DNA of 8,147 nt. It comes from Bifidobacterium breve (lineage in GTDB: Bacteria > Actinomycetota > Actinomycetes > S36-B12 > UBA5976). The stretch lies in contig CAMATO010000042.1 in assembly GCA_945861165.1 (NCBI GenBank), forward strand, positions 1-8,147. Direction: 5' to 3'. The number at the start of each line of letters is the position of its first letter. Positions within the stretch are counted from its first letter, which is position 1. This document shows positions 1 through 6,797 of this stretch, one piece after another. Position numbers and translations under genes: made by a program. The notes under the pieces were generated by a model. The model saw only the letters and a program-made list of their open reading frames with translations. It was not told the DNA's origin and did not search any database.

Positions 1-398
1 GCATGATTTTTGGGAACTTTTTTGAAAACCATCAATCCGATGGCCGTAATGCCACCGAGGATAAAACCTGTCAAATGCATGTTCCATGCTTGATTGAATC
101 CAAATACATAGGTGCTAGGAATGCTTAAAGCGAAGCTATATTTAACATCTCCTAAACCAAAAGACTGTTTTGAAATGAAGAATATTACTAAGTAAACCAA
201 AAATACTAAAAATGATAGAAGTATTGTTAATAAAAGTGAATCAAAAGTAAAATCAGGATCTAAACAGATTAAACCTAAATTTGTGATTATCATGATCAAA
301 ACATATTTATTAGGTAAAAGTTTAGTTTTATAATCAATTATTCCAAGTTTTATTACGAAAACGGAAGTGTTTAAAACAATCAGCAGTTCCCAATTCAA
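1..398 (-). CDS. Prepilin peptidase, A24 (type IV leader peptidase) family, 3' end beyond window
   Basis: Multi-pass membrane aspartyl protease that cuts the leader from type IV pilin-like proteins. Hand translation gives 132 residues, open to the left edge. Both active-site motifs are present: IIDYKTKLLPN (20-30) with D22, and GLGDVK (81-86) with D84, 62 residues apart as usual. Hydrophobic helices occur at about 4-20, 33-46, 54-75 and 108-125. The only plausible start is TTG at 398: the frame is closed upstream by stops inside aroE, no in-frame ATG or GTG precedes it, and GAGGAAG sits 5 nt upstream. This is the short form without the N-terminal zinc-binding methyltransferase domain. Similar small actinobacterial peptidases are about 140 residues, so little is missing. 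The region is strikingly AT-rich (105 G+C in 360 bases by hand count). The pilin substrates are not encoded here, so the target (Tad/Flp-type or other pili) is unknown. Confidence 0.85.
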   Translation of the reverse strand, partial: MNWELLIVLNTSVFVIKLGIIDYKTKLLPNKYVLIMIITNLGLICLDPDFTFDSLLLTILLSFLVFLVYLVIFFISKQSFGLGDVKYSFALSIPSTYVFGFNQAWNMHLTGFILGGITAIGLMVFKKVPKNH

Positions 399-400
399 GT

Positions 401-407
401 CTTCCTC
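401..407 (-). promoter_or_regulatory. Ribosome binding site of the A24 peptidase, overlapping the aroE stop
   Basis: GAGGAAG begins within the aroE TGA (TGAGGAAG). Its GAGG core ends 5 nt before the TTG at 398. It is the main local support for the TTG start and implies that ribosomes terminating on aroE can restart on the peptidase. Confidence 0.65.
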
Positions 408-1209
408 AGTTCTTAAAAAGCGCCTCCCGCATTTGCTTGAGTGGTGCTTTTTGTCCGGTCATTAACTCAAACTGTTTAGTGGCTTGATGTAACAACATCT
501 CTAAACCTGAGACGACAAAACCGCGTCGAAGGATCCATTCCAAGGCAATTTTTGAAGGCCAAGGTGAATACGCAACATCAAGTAGTGAGCCAGGAATCTC
601 TGGTCCCATAGCTGCAAAATCATCCAGTGCCCCACTTGGCAAAGTGCTAATGACTGTGGTCGCTGCCAATGCTTTGTAAATCTGATTCCAGGGAACATCT
701 GTCACAGTTAAACCAAATTCTTGTGCGACTTGTTTAAGCTCTGTAACTGTTTTTTCATTCCTGGCACACAACATGACTTGATTAGCACCTAATTGAGATA
801 AGGCCGCTATAGCAGATCTAGCAGTTGCCCCACTACCAATTATTGCCGGATTTGAAACATCAAGTTGCTTATTTGTTTGTAATGCAGAAACGATGCCATA
901 AATATCAGTGTTACCAGCAAAAACTTTTCCATCTTTAAATAACAATGTGTTTGCCGAATTAACCTGTTTTGCTAGCTCGGTAACAGAATCAGCCAGGGTA
1001 ATTGCCACTTCCTTTAAAGGCATGGTCAGAGACATTCCTACTAAATTTGCGTCTCGATTTTTAATAAAATCTGGCAATGTGTCAATCTTCAAATCATATT
1101 TAAAATAATCCCAATCCATTTTTAAAGCAGCATAACCTGCCTTATGAATTTCAGGACTTAGTGAATGTTCTATAGGAGACCCGGCAACACCAGCAAACTT
1201 GTTGCTCAT
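406..1209 (-). CDS. aroE: Shikimate 5-dehydrogenase (AroE)
   Basis: NADPH-dependent reduction of 3-dehydroshikimate to shikimate, on the route to chorismate and aromatic amino acids. I chose the ATG at 1209, giving 267 residues, because it overlaps the mltG TGA as ATGA and places the family N-terminus (KFAGVAGSPIEHSLSP) right after the start. An in-frame ATG at 1227 would add six residues of no family similarity. Motifs in the 267-residue numbering: SLSP shikimate site (16-19), SLTMPLK with catalytic K66, NTD with catalytic D102, a glycine-rich dinucleotide loop GSGATARS (125-132), and GLEMLLHQATKQF (235-247) with the substrate-binding glutamine. The cofactor loop reads CARNEKT rather than the classic NRT; I take this as ordinary family variation, and NADPH preference is therefore assumed. 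No clear Shine-Dalgarno precedes either start. No other aro gene is visible; they may follow beyond the left edge. Confidence 0.94.
   Translation of the reverse strand: MSNKFAGVAGSPIEHSLSPEIHKAGYAALKMDWDYFKYDLKIDTLPDFIKNRDANLVGMSLTMPLKEVAITLADSVTELAKQVNSANTLLFKDGKVFAGNTDIYGIVSALQTNKQLDVSNPAIIGSGATARSAIAALSQLGANQVMLCARNEKTVTELKQVAQEFGLTVTDVPWNQIYKALAATTVISTLPSGALDDFAAMGPEIPGSLLDVAYSPWPSKIALEWILRRGFVVSGLEMLLHQATKQFELMTGQKAPLKQMREALFKN
1206..1209 (-). other. ATGA stop-start overlap joining mltG and aroE
   Basis: On the minus strand the four bases ATGA contain the aroE ATG (1209-1207) and the mltG TGA (1208-1206). This is a standard translational coupling arrangement, and it favours this ATG over the one six codons upstream. 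Confidence 0.75.
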
Positions 1210-2291
1210 TTGTTTTGGTTGTACCATCTTAAGAATTCTTGCTTGTGTATTAAGAATTCATTATTGGTTGAGGCAAATTTTGTTTCCTTAGTGTCAAGAT
1301 TGACAGTCACCCAATACAGCCAATCCCCATCTTCAGGATTTAGCACTGCGTTAAGGGCAGCTTCTGAAGGATTAGAAATCGGTCCTGGTGGTAATCCATC
1401 ATTGGTGTAGGTGTTGTACGGGGAATCTTCCTGCAATTGTTCACTAGTCAAAATAATTGCATTTGAATCTAATTCATAATTAAGTGTGCTATCTAATTGC
1501 AATCTCATTGGCCTAGCTAATCTATTAAGAACCACCCGTGCTGCTTTTGGTTGATCAACAGGTGCAACTTCTTTTTCAATAATGCTGGCTATGACCAAAA
1601 CCTCATATGGGGTTAAACCATTTGCTTTAGCTGTTGCTTCTAATTGCTGTTCAGTTGCTGCTTGAATAAATCTTTTGATCATTTGTTGCAAAACTTCTTT
1701 TGGAGTTACTCCTTGATCAAACCTGTAAGTTGCTGGATAAAGAAATCCTTCAACATTTTTATTGGCATATTCTGGTAAACCTAAATCTGTCGGATTTTTA
1801 GCCAAAGATTCAAAATCGCCAACTGAAACACCTAGTGCTTGGGCTGCTGCAGCAAAAACATATTTTGATCTAGAACCTTCTGGAATAACTACTTTGATAC
1901 TTACTTTGCTTTCTGGATCTAATAACGCAAAAATGGCTTCTTTGGATCCCATGCTTTTAACTAAGTTGTAATTACCCGGCCCAATGGCACTTGATTGAGG
2001 AATGTCTGCTGCTGCAGTAACAAATTCTAAATAATTATTCACTACCCCAGCACTGGCCAGAGTTTTACCAATTTCTGTTAACGAAGAACCAGGTGCAATT
2101 GATACTTGTACGGGACCACTTCCGCCTGGTCCATTAATTATTTTTATTCCACCACTGGGAATAAAAGAGTAAATAACTATTCCTACTAAAACCGCAAAGG
2201 TGATTAAACCCATTTTCAAATAGGGTGCAGGGTGAAGATCTGATTTGTAGCTATTCTGTTCTGATTTAAAAACATCCAAAATAGATTTCAT
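1206..2291 (-). CDS. mltG: Endolytic murein transglycosylase MltG
   Basis: Membrane-anchored lytic transglycosylase of the YceG family. It cleaves nascent glycan strands next to the membrane and is thought to set strand length or end synthesis. The 361-residue protein has a short cytoplasmic N-terminus, one transmembrane helix at about 26-45 (MGLITFAVLVGIVIYSFIP), a LysM-like region around 60-120, and the YceG catalytic domain. Family signatures are EGFLYPATYRF (181-191), ASIIEKE (235-241), whose first glutamate E239 matches the known catalytic Glu, and PYNTY followed by GLPPGPISNPS (291-309). There is no cleavable signal peptide; the anchor indicates an extracytoplasmic enzyme. The ATG at 2291 abuts the ruvX TAA and has the best ribosome binding site of the window (GAGGTG, 6-nt spacing). 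Its TGA overlaps the preferred aroE start as ATGA. The family's usual partners, the penicillin-binding proteins, are not encoded here. Confidence 0.96.
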   Translation of the reverse strand: MKSILDVFKSEQNSYKSDLHPAPYLKMGLITFAVLVGIVIYSFIPSGGIKIINGPGGSGPVQVSIAPGSSLTEIGKTLASAGVVNNYLEFVTAAADIPQSSAIGPGNYNLVKSMGSKEAIFALLDPESKVSIKVVIPEGSRSKYVFAAAAQALGVSVGDFESLAKNPTDLGLPEYANKNVEGFLYPATYRFDQGVTPKEVLQQMIKRFIQAATEQQLEATAKANGLTPYEVLVIASIIEKEVAPVDQPKAARVVLNRLARPMRLQLDSTLNYELDSNAIILTSEQLQEDSPYNTYTNDGLPPGPISNPSEAALNAVLNPEDGDWLYWVTVNLDTKETKFASTNNEFLIHKQEFLRWYNQNK

Positions 2292-2750
2292 TTACTTCAC
2301 CTCTTTCAAGTCTTGCCCAGGAGTCTGGTTATTGCGCTTCTCAAATTCCAGTGCTTGCTCTAATAATTCTATGGCGGCAGCCTGATCAATCAAGCCTTTC
2401 TGTGCGCGAGTATTCACACCACTTTCGTATAAACGAGCACTAGCACTTGTGGTAGTTAATCTCTCATCCATCATTCTGATCGAAATATCTGGTAATTGTT
2501 TACTTAATTGTTGTGCGAAATTGATAGCTTTATTCGCTGATTGTCCTATGGCACCTGATAAATGTTTAGGTAAGCCAACATATATTTCTACACAACCAGT
2601 TTTATTAATATGTTCAATGATATTTTTTAACAAGTTTTGATCATTTTTTATTGTTGCCACCGGCACAGCCATGATGGCGTCAATATCACTTTTTGCCAAA
2701 CCGACTCTGACATCACCAAAATCTATGGCGTATCTGATTCCTTTGCGCAC
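2292..2750 (-). CDS. ruvX: Pre-16S rRNA nuclease, RuvX/YqgF family
   Basis: Small RNase H-fold nuclease. YqgF family members trim the 5' end of pre-16S rRNA; older annotations call them putative Holliday junction resolvases. The 152 residues show AIDFGDVRVGLAKSD (8-22) with catalytic D10, VGLPKHLSG (58-66), DERLTT (95-100) with E96, and IDQAAAIELL (121-130) with D122, so the acidic active-site residues are all there. The start is GTG at 2750, 9 nt after the alaS stop. The spacer contains a run of seven A and no recognisable Shine-Dalgarno sequence, which suggests coupling to alaS translation. The next gene, mltG, begins directly after its TAA. The last dozen residues (about 140-152) are polar and look like a flexible tail; this stretch also carries the mltG ribosome binding site. 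GC is lower than in alaS (80 of 240 bases by hand count over 2461-2700). Confidence 0.95.
   Translation of the reverse strand: MRKGIRYAIDFGDVRVGLAKSDIDAIMAVPVATIKNDQNLLKNIIEHINKTGCVEIYVGLPKHLSGAIGQSANKAINFAQQLSKQLPDISIRMMDERLTTTSASARLYESGVNTRAQKGLIDQAAAIELLEQALEFEKRNNQTPGQDLKEVK
2298..2303 (-). promoter_or_regulatory. Ribosome binding site of mltG
   Basis: GAGGTG on the minus strand ends 6 nt before the mltG ATG. It is fully complementary to the CACCUC of the 16S rRNA 3' end and lies inside the last codons of ruvX. It is the strongest Shine-Dalgarno match among the visible starts and indicates that mltG can be initiated independently although its ATG abuts the ruvX stop. Confidence 0.8.
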
Positions 2751-2759
2751 TTTTTTTAA

Positions 2760-5417
2760 CTATCGGATCAAAGAATCGACACCGGCAATAACATTTTTTG
2801 CATCCCTGATGTTACTCCCCGCACCTTGGGCCATGTCTGGTTTACCGCCACCTTTGCCATCTAATTTAGACAAAACTGCATTCAATATTTCCCCAGCATT
2901 AAGATTATTTTTTCTAGCAGCATCATTAGTTGCGACCACAACATTTACCTTGTCACTACTAATACCCGCCCCGATTACCACTGCAGCACTTTCTCCTAGT
3001 TGACCACGCACATTTGTAACAAGTTCACGTACATCATTAGCACTAAGTTCGCCTTCCGCCAAGAAATTAGCAACCTTCACCCCATTAACGTCATGGGAGG
3101 ATTTCAAATAATCATTGATACTGCCTGAGAGTTGATGCTTACGAGATTTTTCTAATTCCTTTTCAGCATCTTTCAACCGCTCCATTAAAGAGGAAACCTT
3201 ATCAGTTAATTCTTCAGGTCTTCCTTTTAACATTTCTTGCAAGTTAGAAACTATTAAATGTTCCCGTGCTAAAAATTGATAGGCATCAGTTCCCACTAAA
3301 GCTTCAACTCGTCTGGTGCCAGCACCAATACTTTGCTCACCTAAGAACTTGATTACTCCAAGTTGTGCTGATCGTTGAGCATGAGTACCGCCACATAATT
3401 CGTGCGCCCAATCTCCCACGCTAACCACACGTACGACGTCACCATATTTTTCGCCAAACAATGCCATCGCACCTAATGCTCGTGCCTGATCTTGGGACAT
3501 TAGTTGGGCACTAACACCAAGATCGCTTAACAAGACTTCGTTGACTCTTGCTTCCACATCATTTAAAACACTTAAAGGAACTGGTTTTGGTGAAGGAAAA
3601 TCAAAACGTAATCTGCCCGGAGAGTTTTCGCTTCCTAATTGTGTAGCGGTTTCTCCTAATGCTTCGCGGAAAGCTTTATGAATCAAATGAGTTGCAGTAT
3701 GTGCTCTCGAGATTGCTTTTCTTCTTAACAAATCGACATGGCCTACACCTTTTAATCCAGTTACAGCTTCACCCTTAGAAACACGACCTCGGTGCACATA
3801 AAGACCGGGCACAGGTTGTTGCACATCATCAACTTCAATTTCGGCACCGTTACTTAAAACCAATTTGCCACTGTCAGCTAATTGTCCCCCACCTTCTGCG
3901 TAGAAGGGTGAACGATCCAGCACAAATTCGACTTCGGATCCTTGGTTAACACTTTTAGAAACTGCTCCACTTAGCAATAAACCTTTCAAATTAACTTCAC
4001 TACTTGTTTCTGAATAACCTGTGAAATCTGTTATTCCAGCTAAATCAGCTAAAGCTCTATATTGCTGCACATCTGCTAGACCTTGTTTTCTTTCTTTAGC
4101 ATCTGCTTTAGCTCTATTTTTTTGTTCCAACATTAAACGTTTGAATCCTTCAGCATCAATGGAGATACCTGCTTCTGTTGCCATTTCCAAAGTTAGGTCA
4201 TAAGGAAACCCGTAAGTGTCATGAAGTTCAAAAACTTTCTCACCTGACAAGGTTTTTGACTTTGACTTAGTTAAATCATCAATTGTGTTTTCAAACAACA
4301 GTGTTCCTGTTTTAAGAGTTTGCGCAAACGAAGTTTCCTCACCAATTGCTATTTCTAAAATTCTTTTTTTGTCACTAACTAATTCTGGGTACTGTGGGCC
4401 CATGGCTTTAATGGTTGCTTCTATTAATTCCTTCATCACCGGATTTTCGGCACCTAAAATTCTCATATTTCTGATTACGCGTCTCATCATGCGGCGAAGC
4501 ACATATCCTCGTCCTTCGTTGCCTGGAATAACTCCATCACCAATTAAAAATGCTGCGGTTCTCGTGTGATCAGCCACCACTCTTAAACGAATATCAGCTG
4601 AAATTTCGGCTCCGTATTTAACGCCAACGATTGCAGTTGCTTTATCCAGAATTATTTTTGTAGTATCAATTTCATAAATATTGTCCACCCCTTGCAAAAT
4701 GGCAGCCATTCTTTCCAAGCCCATTCCAGTGTCGATGTTTTTGGCAGGAAGTTCACCATTTAATGGGAAATCATCTTTAGTTCCGCCTTCTCCGCGGTTG
4801 TATTGCATGAAAACTAAATTCCAAACTTCTAAATAACGTTCCTCATCAGCAATTGGTCCGCCTTCTTTACCGTATTCGGGTCCACGGTCAAAGTAAATTT
4901 CTGAACATGGTCCACATGGACCTGGAATTCCCATTGACCAATAGTTATCAGCCATGCCTCGTCTTTGAATTTTGTTTTCTGGAACTCCAACTTTGTTTCG
5001 CCAAATGTCATAAGCTTCTTCGTCGTCTAAATAAATTGTTACCCACAGTTTTTCTGGTTCAAAACCGTATCCACCATCTTTAACACTTGAAGTTAATAGT
5101 TTCCACGCCATAGTGATGGCGCCTTCTTTGAAATAGTCTCCGAAAGAAAAGTTTCCAGCCATTTGAAAAAATGAGCCGTGACGTGTAGTTTTGCCAACTT
5201 CTTCAATATCTAATGTTCTGACACATTTTTGAACAGAAGTTGCTCTTTTATATGGTGCAGGTGCTTCACCTAGGAAATATGGTTTAAACGGAACCATTCC
5301 AGCGTTAACAAGTAACAGTGTTGGATCATTGGCAATCAATGAAGCTGAGGGCACAATGGTGTGACCATTTTTTTCAAAGAAATCTAGGAATCGGCGACGA
5401 ATGTCTGCTGAATCCAC
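2760..5417 (-). CDS. alaS: Alanyl-tRNA synthetase
   Basis: Charges tRNA(Ala) with alanine and clears mischarged Ser/Gly-tRNA(Ala) through its editing domain; cytosolic. It has 885 residues, the usual full length. The class II catalytic core opens with NAGMVPFKPYFLG (38-50); motif 2 covers RHGSFFQMAGNFSFGDYFK (79-97), followed by GPCGPCSEIYF (166-176) and NIDTGMGLER (227-236). The editing domain carries the zinc ligands HTATH (H573, H577) and CGGTH (C675, H679). A charged, probably coiled segment spans about 735-762, and the C-terminal DHHA1 domain ends with the glycine-rich GKGGGKPDMAQGAG (854-867). The start is GTG at 5417, placed by an AAAGGAAG ribosome binding site and by alignment of DIRRRFLDFFEKNGH with the family N-terminus. 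It follows rarA after 25 nt, the longest spacer here, with no stable hairpin or obvious promoter in it. All expected catalytic and editing residues are present. Confidence 0.98.
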   Translation of the reverse strand: MDSADIRRRFLDFFEKNGHTIVPSASLIANDPTLLLVNAGMVPFKPYFLGEAPAPYKRATSVQKCVRTLDIEEVGKTTRHGSFFQMAGNFSFGDYFKEGAITMAWKLLTSSVKDGGYGFEPEKLWVTIYLDDEEAYDIWRNKVGVPENKIQRRGMADNYWSMGIPGPCGPCSEIYFDRGPEYGKEGGPIADEERYLEVWNLVFMQYNRGEGGTKDDFPLNGELPAKNIDTGMGLERMAAILQGVDNIYEIDTTKIILDKATAIVGVKYGAEISADIRLRVVADHTRTAAFLIGDGVIPGNEGRGYVLRRMMRRVIRNMRILGAENPVMKELIEATIKAMGPQYPELVSDKKRILEIAIGEETSFAQTLKTGTLLFENTIDDLTKSKSKTLSGEKVFELHDTYGFPYDLTLEMATEAGISIDAEGFKRLMLEQKNRAKADAKERKQGLADVQQYRALADLAGITDFTGYSETSSEVNLKGLLLSGAVSKSVNQGSEVEFVLDRSPFYAEGGGQLADSGKLVLSNGAEIEVDDVQQPVPGLYVHRGRVSKGEAVTGLKGVGHVDLLRRKAISRAHTATHLIHKAFREALGETATQLGSENSPGRLRFDFPSPKPVPLSVLNDVEARVNEVLLSDLGVSAQLMSQDQARALGAMALFGEKYGDVVRVVSVGDWAHELCGGTHAQRSAQLGVIKFLGEQSIGAGTRRVEALVGTDAYQFLAREHLIVSNLQEMLKGRPEELTDKVSSLMERLKDAEKELEKSRKHQLSGSINDYLKSSHDVNGVKVANFLAEGELSANDVRELVTNVRGQLGESAAVVIGAGISSDKVNVVVATNDAARKNNLNAGEILNAVLSKLDGKGGGKPDMAQGAGSNIRDAKNVIAGVDSLIR

Positions 5418-5425
5418 TTTTTTAA

Positions 5426-5433
5426 CTTCCTTT
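5426..5433 (-). promoter_or_regulatory. Ribosome binding site of alaS
   Basis: AAAGGAAG in the 25-nt rarA-alaS spacer ends 8 nt before the GTG at 5417. It decides the non-ATG start of alaS. An A-rich stretch (TTAAAAAA) separates it from the start codon. Confidence 0.75.
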
Positions 5434-5442
5434 GCTAATTAA

Positions 5443-6795
5443 CTACTTAGATGACCTTAGTACCTGACGAATTCGCTCCCATAAATCGGCAAAGCGTTGT
5501 TCTGCTCCACGACTTCCAGGTTTGTAATAAGTCTTATTCTTCAAGTTATCTGGCAAATATTGTTGACTTGCCACACCTTCTTCAAAATCATGTGCATATT
5601 TATAACCCTTTCCCGCACCAGTGTCTCTAGAAGCAGGCAATGAACCGTCTCTTAAATGCAGGGGCACCGCCCCAGCATTACCTTTTCTGACATCATCAAG
5701 GGCTTCATTGATTGCGTTATAAACAGAGTTAGATTTTGGAGCAAGGGCTAAATAAGTAGTAGCTTCAGCCAAAATGATTCGTGCCTCAGGCCAGCCCACC
5801 AGCTGAGATGCTTGCATGGCAGCAACAGCCATTGTTAAAGCAGTGGGATCTGCTAAACCAATATCTTCACTTGCCAAAATTACTAATCTGCGGGCAATAA
5901 ATTTTGGATCTTCCCCAGATTCAACCATTCTGGCTAAGTAATGAATGGCTGCATCAACATCACTGCCGCGAACACTTTTAATGTAAGCACTGATTACGTT
6001 GTAATGCTCATCTCCTGCTTTGTCATATCTCAAAGCAGCTCTTTGCACAGCCACTTCTGCATCAGCTAAATTAATTTCTAATCTTTTTTCAGCATCAGTA
6101 ACAGCTGCCGCTGTTTCTAAAGCAATAAGTCCACGTCTGGCATCACCGCCACTGGCCCGAGCAATATGTGCTAGAGCTTTTTCATCACACTGATATTTGT
6201 TCTTTAAACCTTTGTCGCTGGTTAAAGCTTTTTTAAGCAGCTCAATTACATCGTCATCTTTCAGCGGATTTAATGGAAGCACTAGTGATCTACTCATTAG
6301 TGCTGAATTTATTGAAACTGAAGGATTTTCAGTTGTGGCCGCAACTAAAGTAACCCAACCTTCTTCAACTCCAGCCAGTAATGAATCTTGTTGAGATTTT
6401 GAAAACCTATGAATTTCGTCAATAAATAAAACTGTCCCTACTCCTCGAGCGAATCTTCTGCGCGCTAAATCAATTACTTCTCTAACTTCTTTTACCCCAC
6501 TTGAAGTTGCAGAAAGCTCCACAAAAGATCTACCGGTGGAAACAGAAATAACGTGAGCCAATGTCGTTTTACCACTTCCGGGGGGTCCCCACAAAATCAA
6601 AGATGTGGCAGCTAATTTATTGTCATCATCTGGATTCAATAAAACTCTTAAAGGTGAATCAGCTCTAGTAACTTGATTTTGTCCAACTACTTCATCTAAA
6701 GAACTTGGTCGCATTCGAGCAGCCAAGGGTGCGGTTACAAATTTATTATTTGCAGGAACTTCAATTGGTTCAGCGTCAAACAGCGCATCATCCAT
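5443..6795 (-). CDS. rarA: Replication-associated recombination protein A (RarA/MgsA, AAA+ ATPase)
   Basis: A clamp-loader-like AAA+ ATPase acting at stalled replication forks and single-stranded DNA gaps; the family forms tetramers. The 450-residue protein has the usual length. Walker A is GPPGSGKT (70-77), Walker B is VLFIDE (122-127), sensor 1 lies in AATTENP (152-158), the arginine finger is probably R169 in MSR, and sensor 2 is GDARRGL (217-223). The C-terminal MgsA-type domain includes AIHYLARMVESGEDP (283-297) and ASEDIGLADP. The N-terminal DALFD followed by PLAARMRP fits this family and supports the ATG at 6795. That start lies 2 nt after the aspS TAA with no convincing Shine-Dalgarno sequence before it, so translation probably depends on ribosomes finishing aspS. 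I see no missing motif or frame break. Confidence 0.96.
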   Translation of the reverse strand: MDDALFDAEPIEVPANNKFVTAPLAARMRPSSLDEVVGQNQVTRADSPLRVLLNPDDDNKLAATSLILWGPPGSGKTTLAHVISVSTGRSFVELSATSSGVKEVREVIDLARRRFARGVGTVLFIDEIHRFSKSQQDSLLAGVEEGWVTLVAATTENPSVSINSALMSRSLVLPLNPLKDDDVIELLKKALTSDKGLKNKYQCDEKALAHIARASGGDARRGLIALETAAAVTDAEKRLEINLADAEVAVQRAALRYDKAGDEHYNVISAYIKSVRGSDVDAAIHYLARMVESGEDPKFIARRLVILASEDIGLADPTALTMAVAAMQASQLVGWPEARIILAEATTYLALAPKSNSVYNAINEALDDVRKGNAGAVPLHLRDGSLPASRDTGAGKGYKYAHDFEEGVASQQYLPDNLKNKTYYKPGSRGAEQRFADLWERIRQVLRSSK

Positions 6796-6797
6796 AA

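Noticed and set aside
406..1227. ATG at 1227 as the aroE start
   Set aside because: It adds six residues (MVQPKQ) without family similarity, overlaps mltG by 22 nt and has no Shine-Dalgarno. The ATGA at 1209-1206 is the better start, though 1227 cannot be excluded.
1229..1259. TTAAGAATTC present twice 21 nt apart, the first copy within the palindrome AAGAATTCTT, just upstream of aroE
   Set aside because: It lies in frame within mltG and encodes a repeated Glu-Phe-Leu seven codons apart. It is short, AT-rich and explained by coding, so I do not call an operator or repeat element.
2671..3003. 110-codon open frame on the plus strand across the alaS-ruvX junction
   Set aside because: It is antisense to the conserved DHHA1 region of AlaRS and to the RuvX N-terminus. 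Its hydrophobic look comes from the complement of those codons.
5418..5460. Possible terminator or hairpin between rarA and alaS
   Set aside because: Only a 4-bp CTAA/TTAG pairing is visible, with no GC-rich stem or following U-tract, and the spacer is filled by the alaS ribosome binding site.
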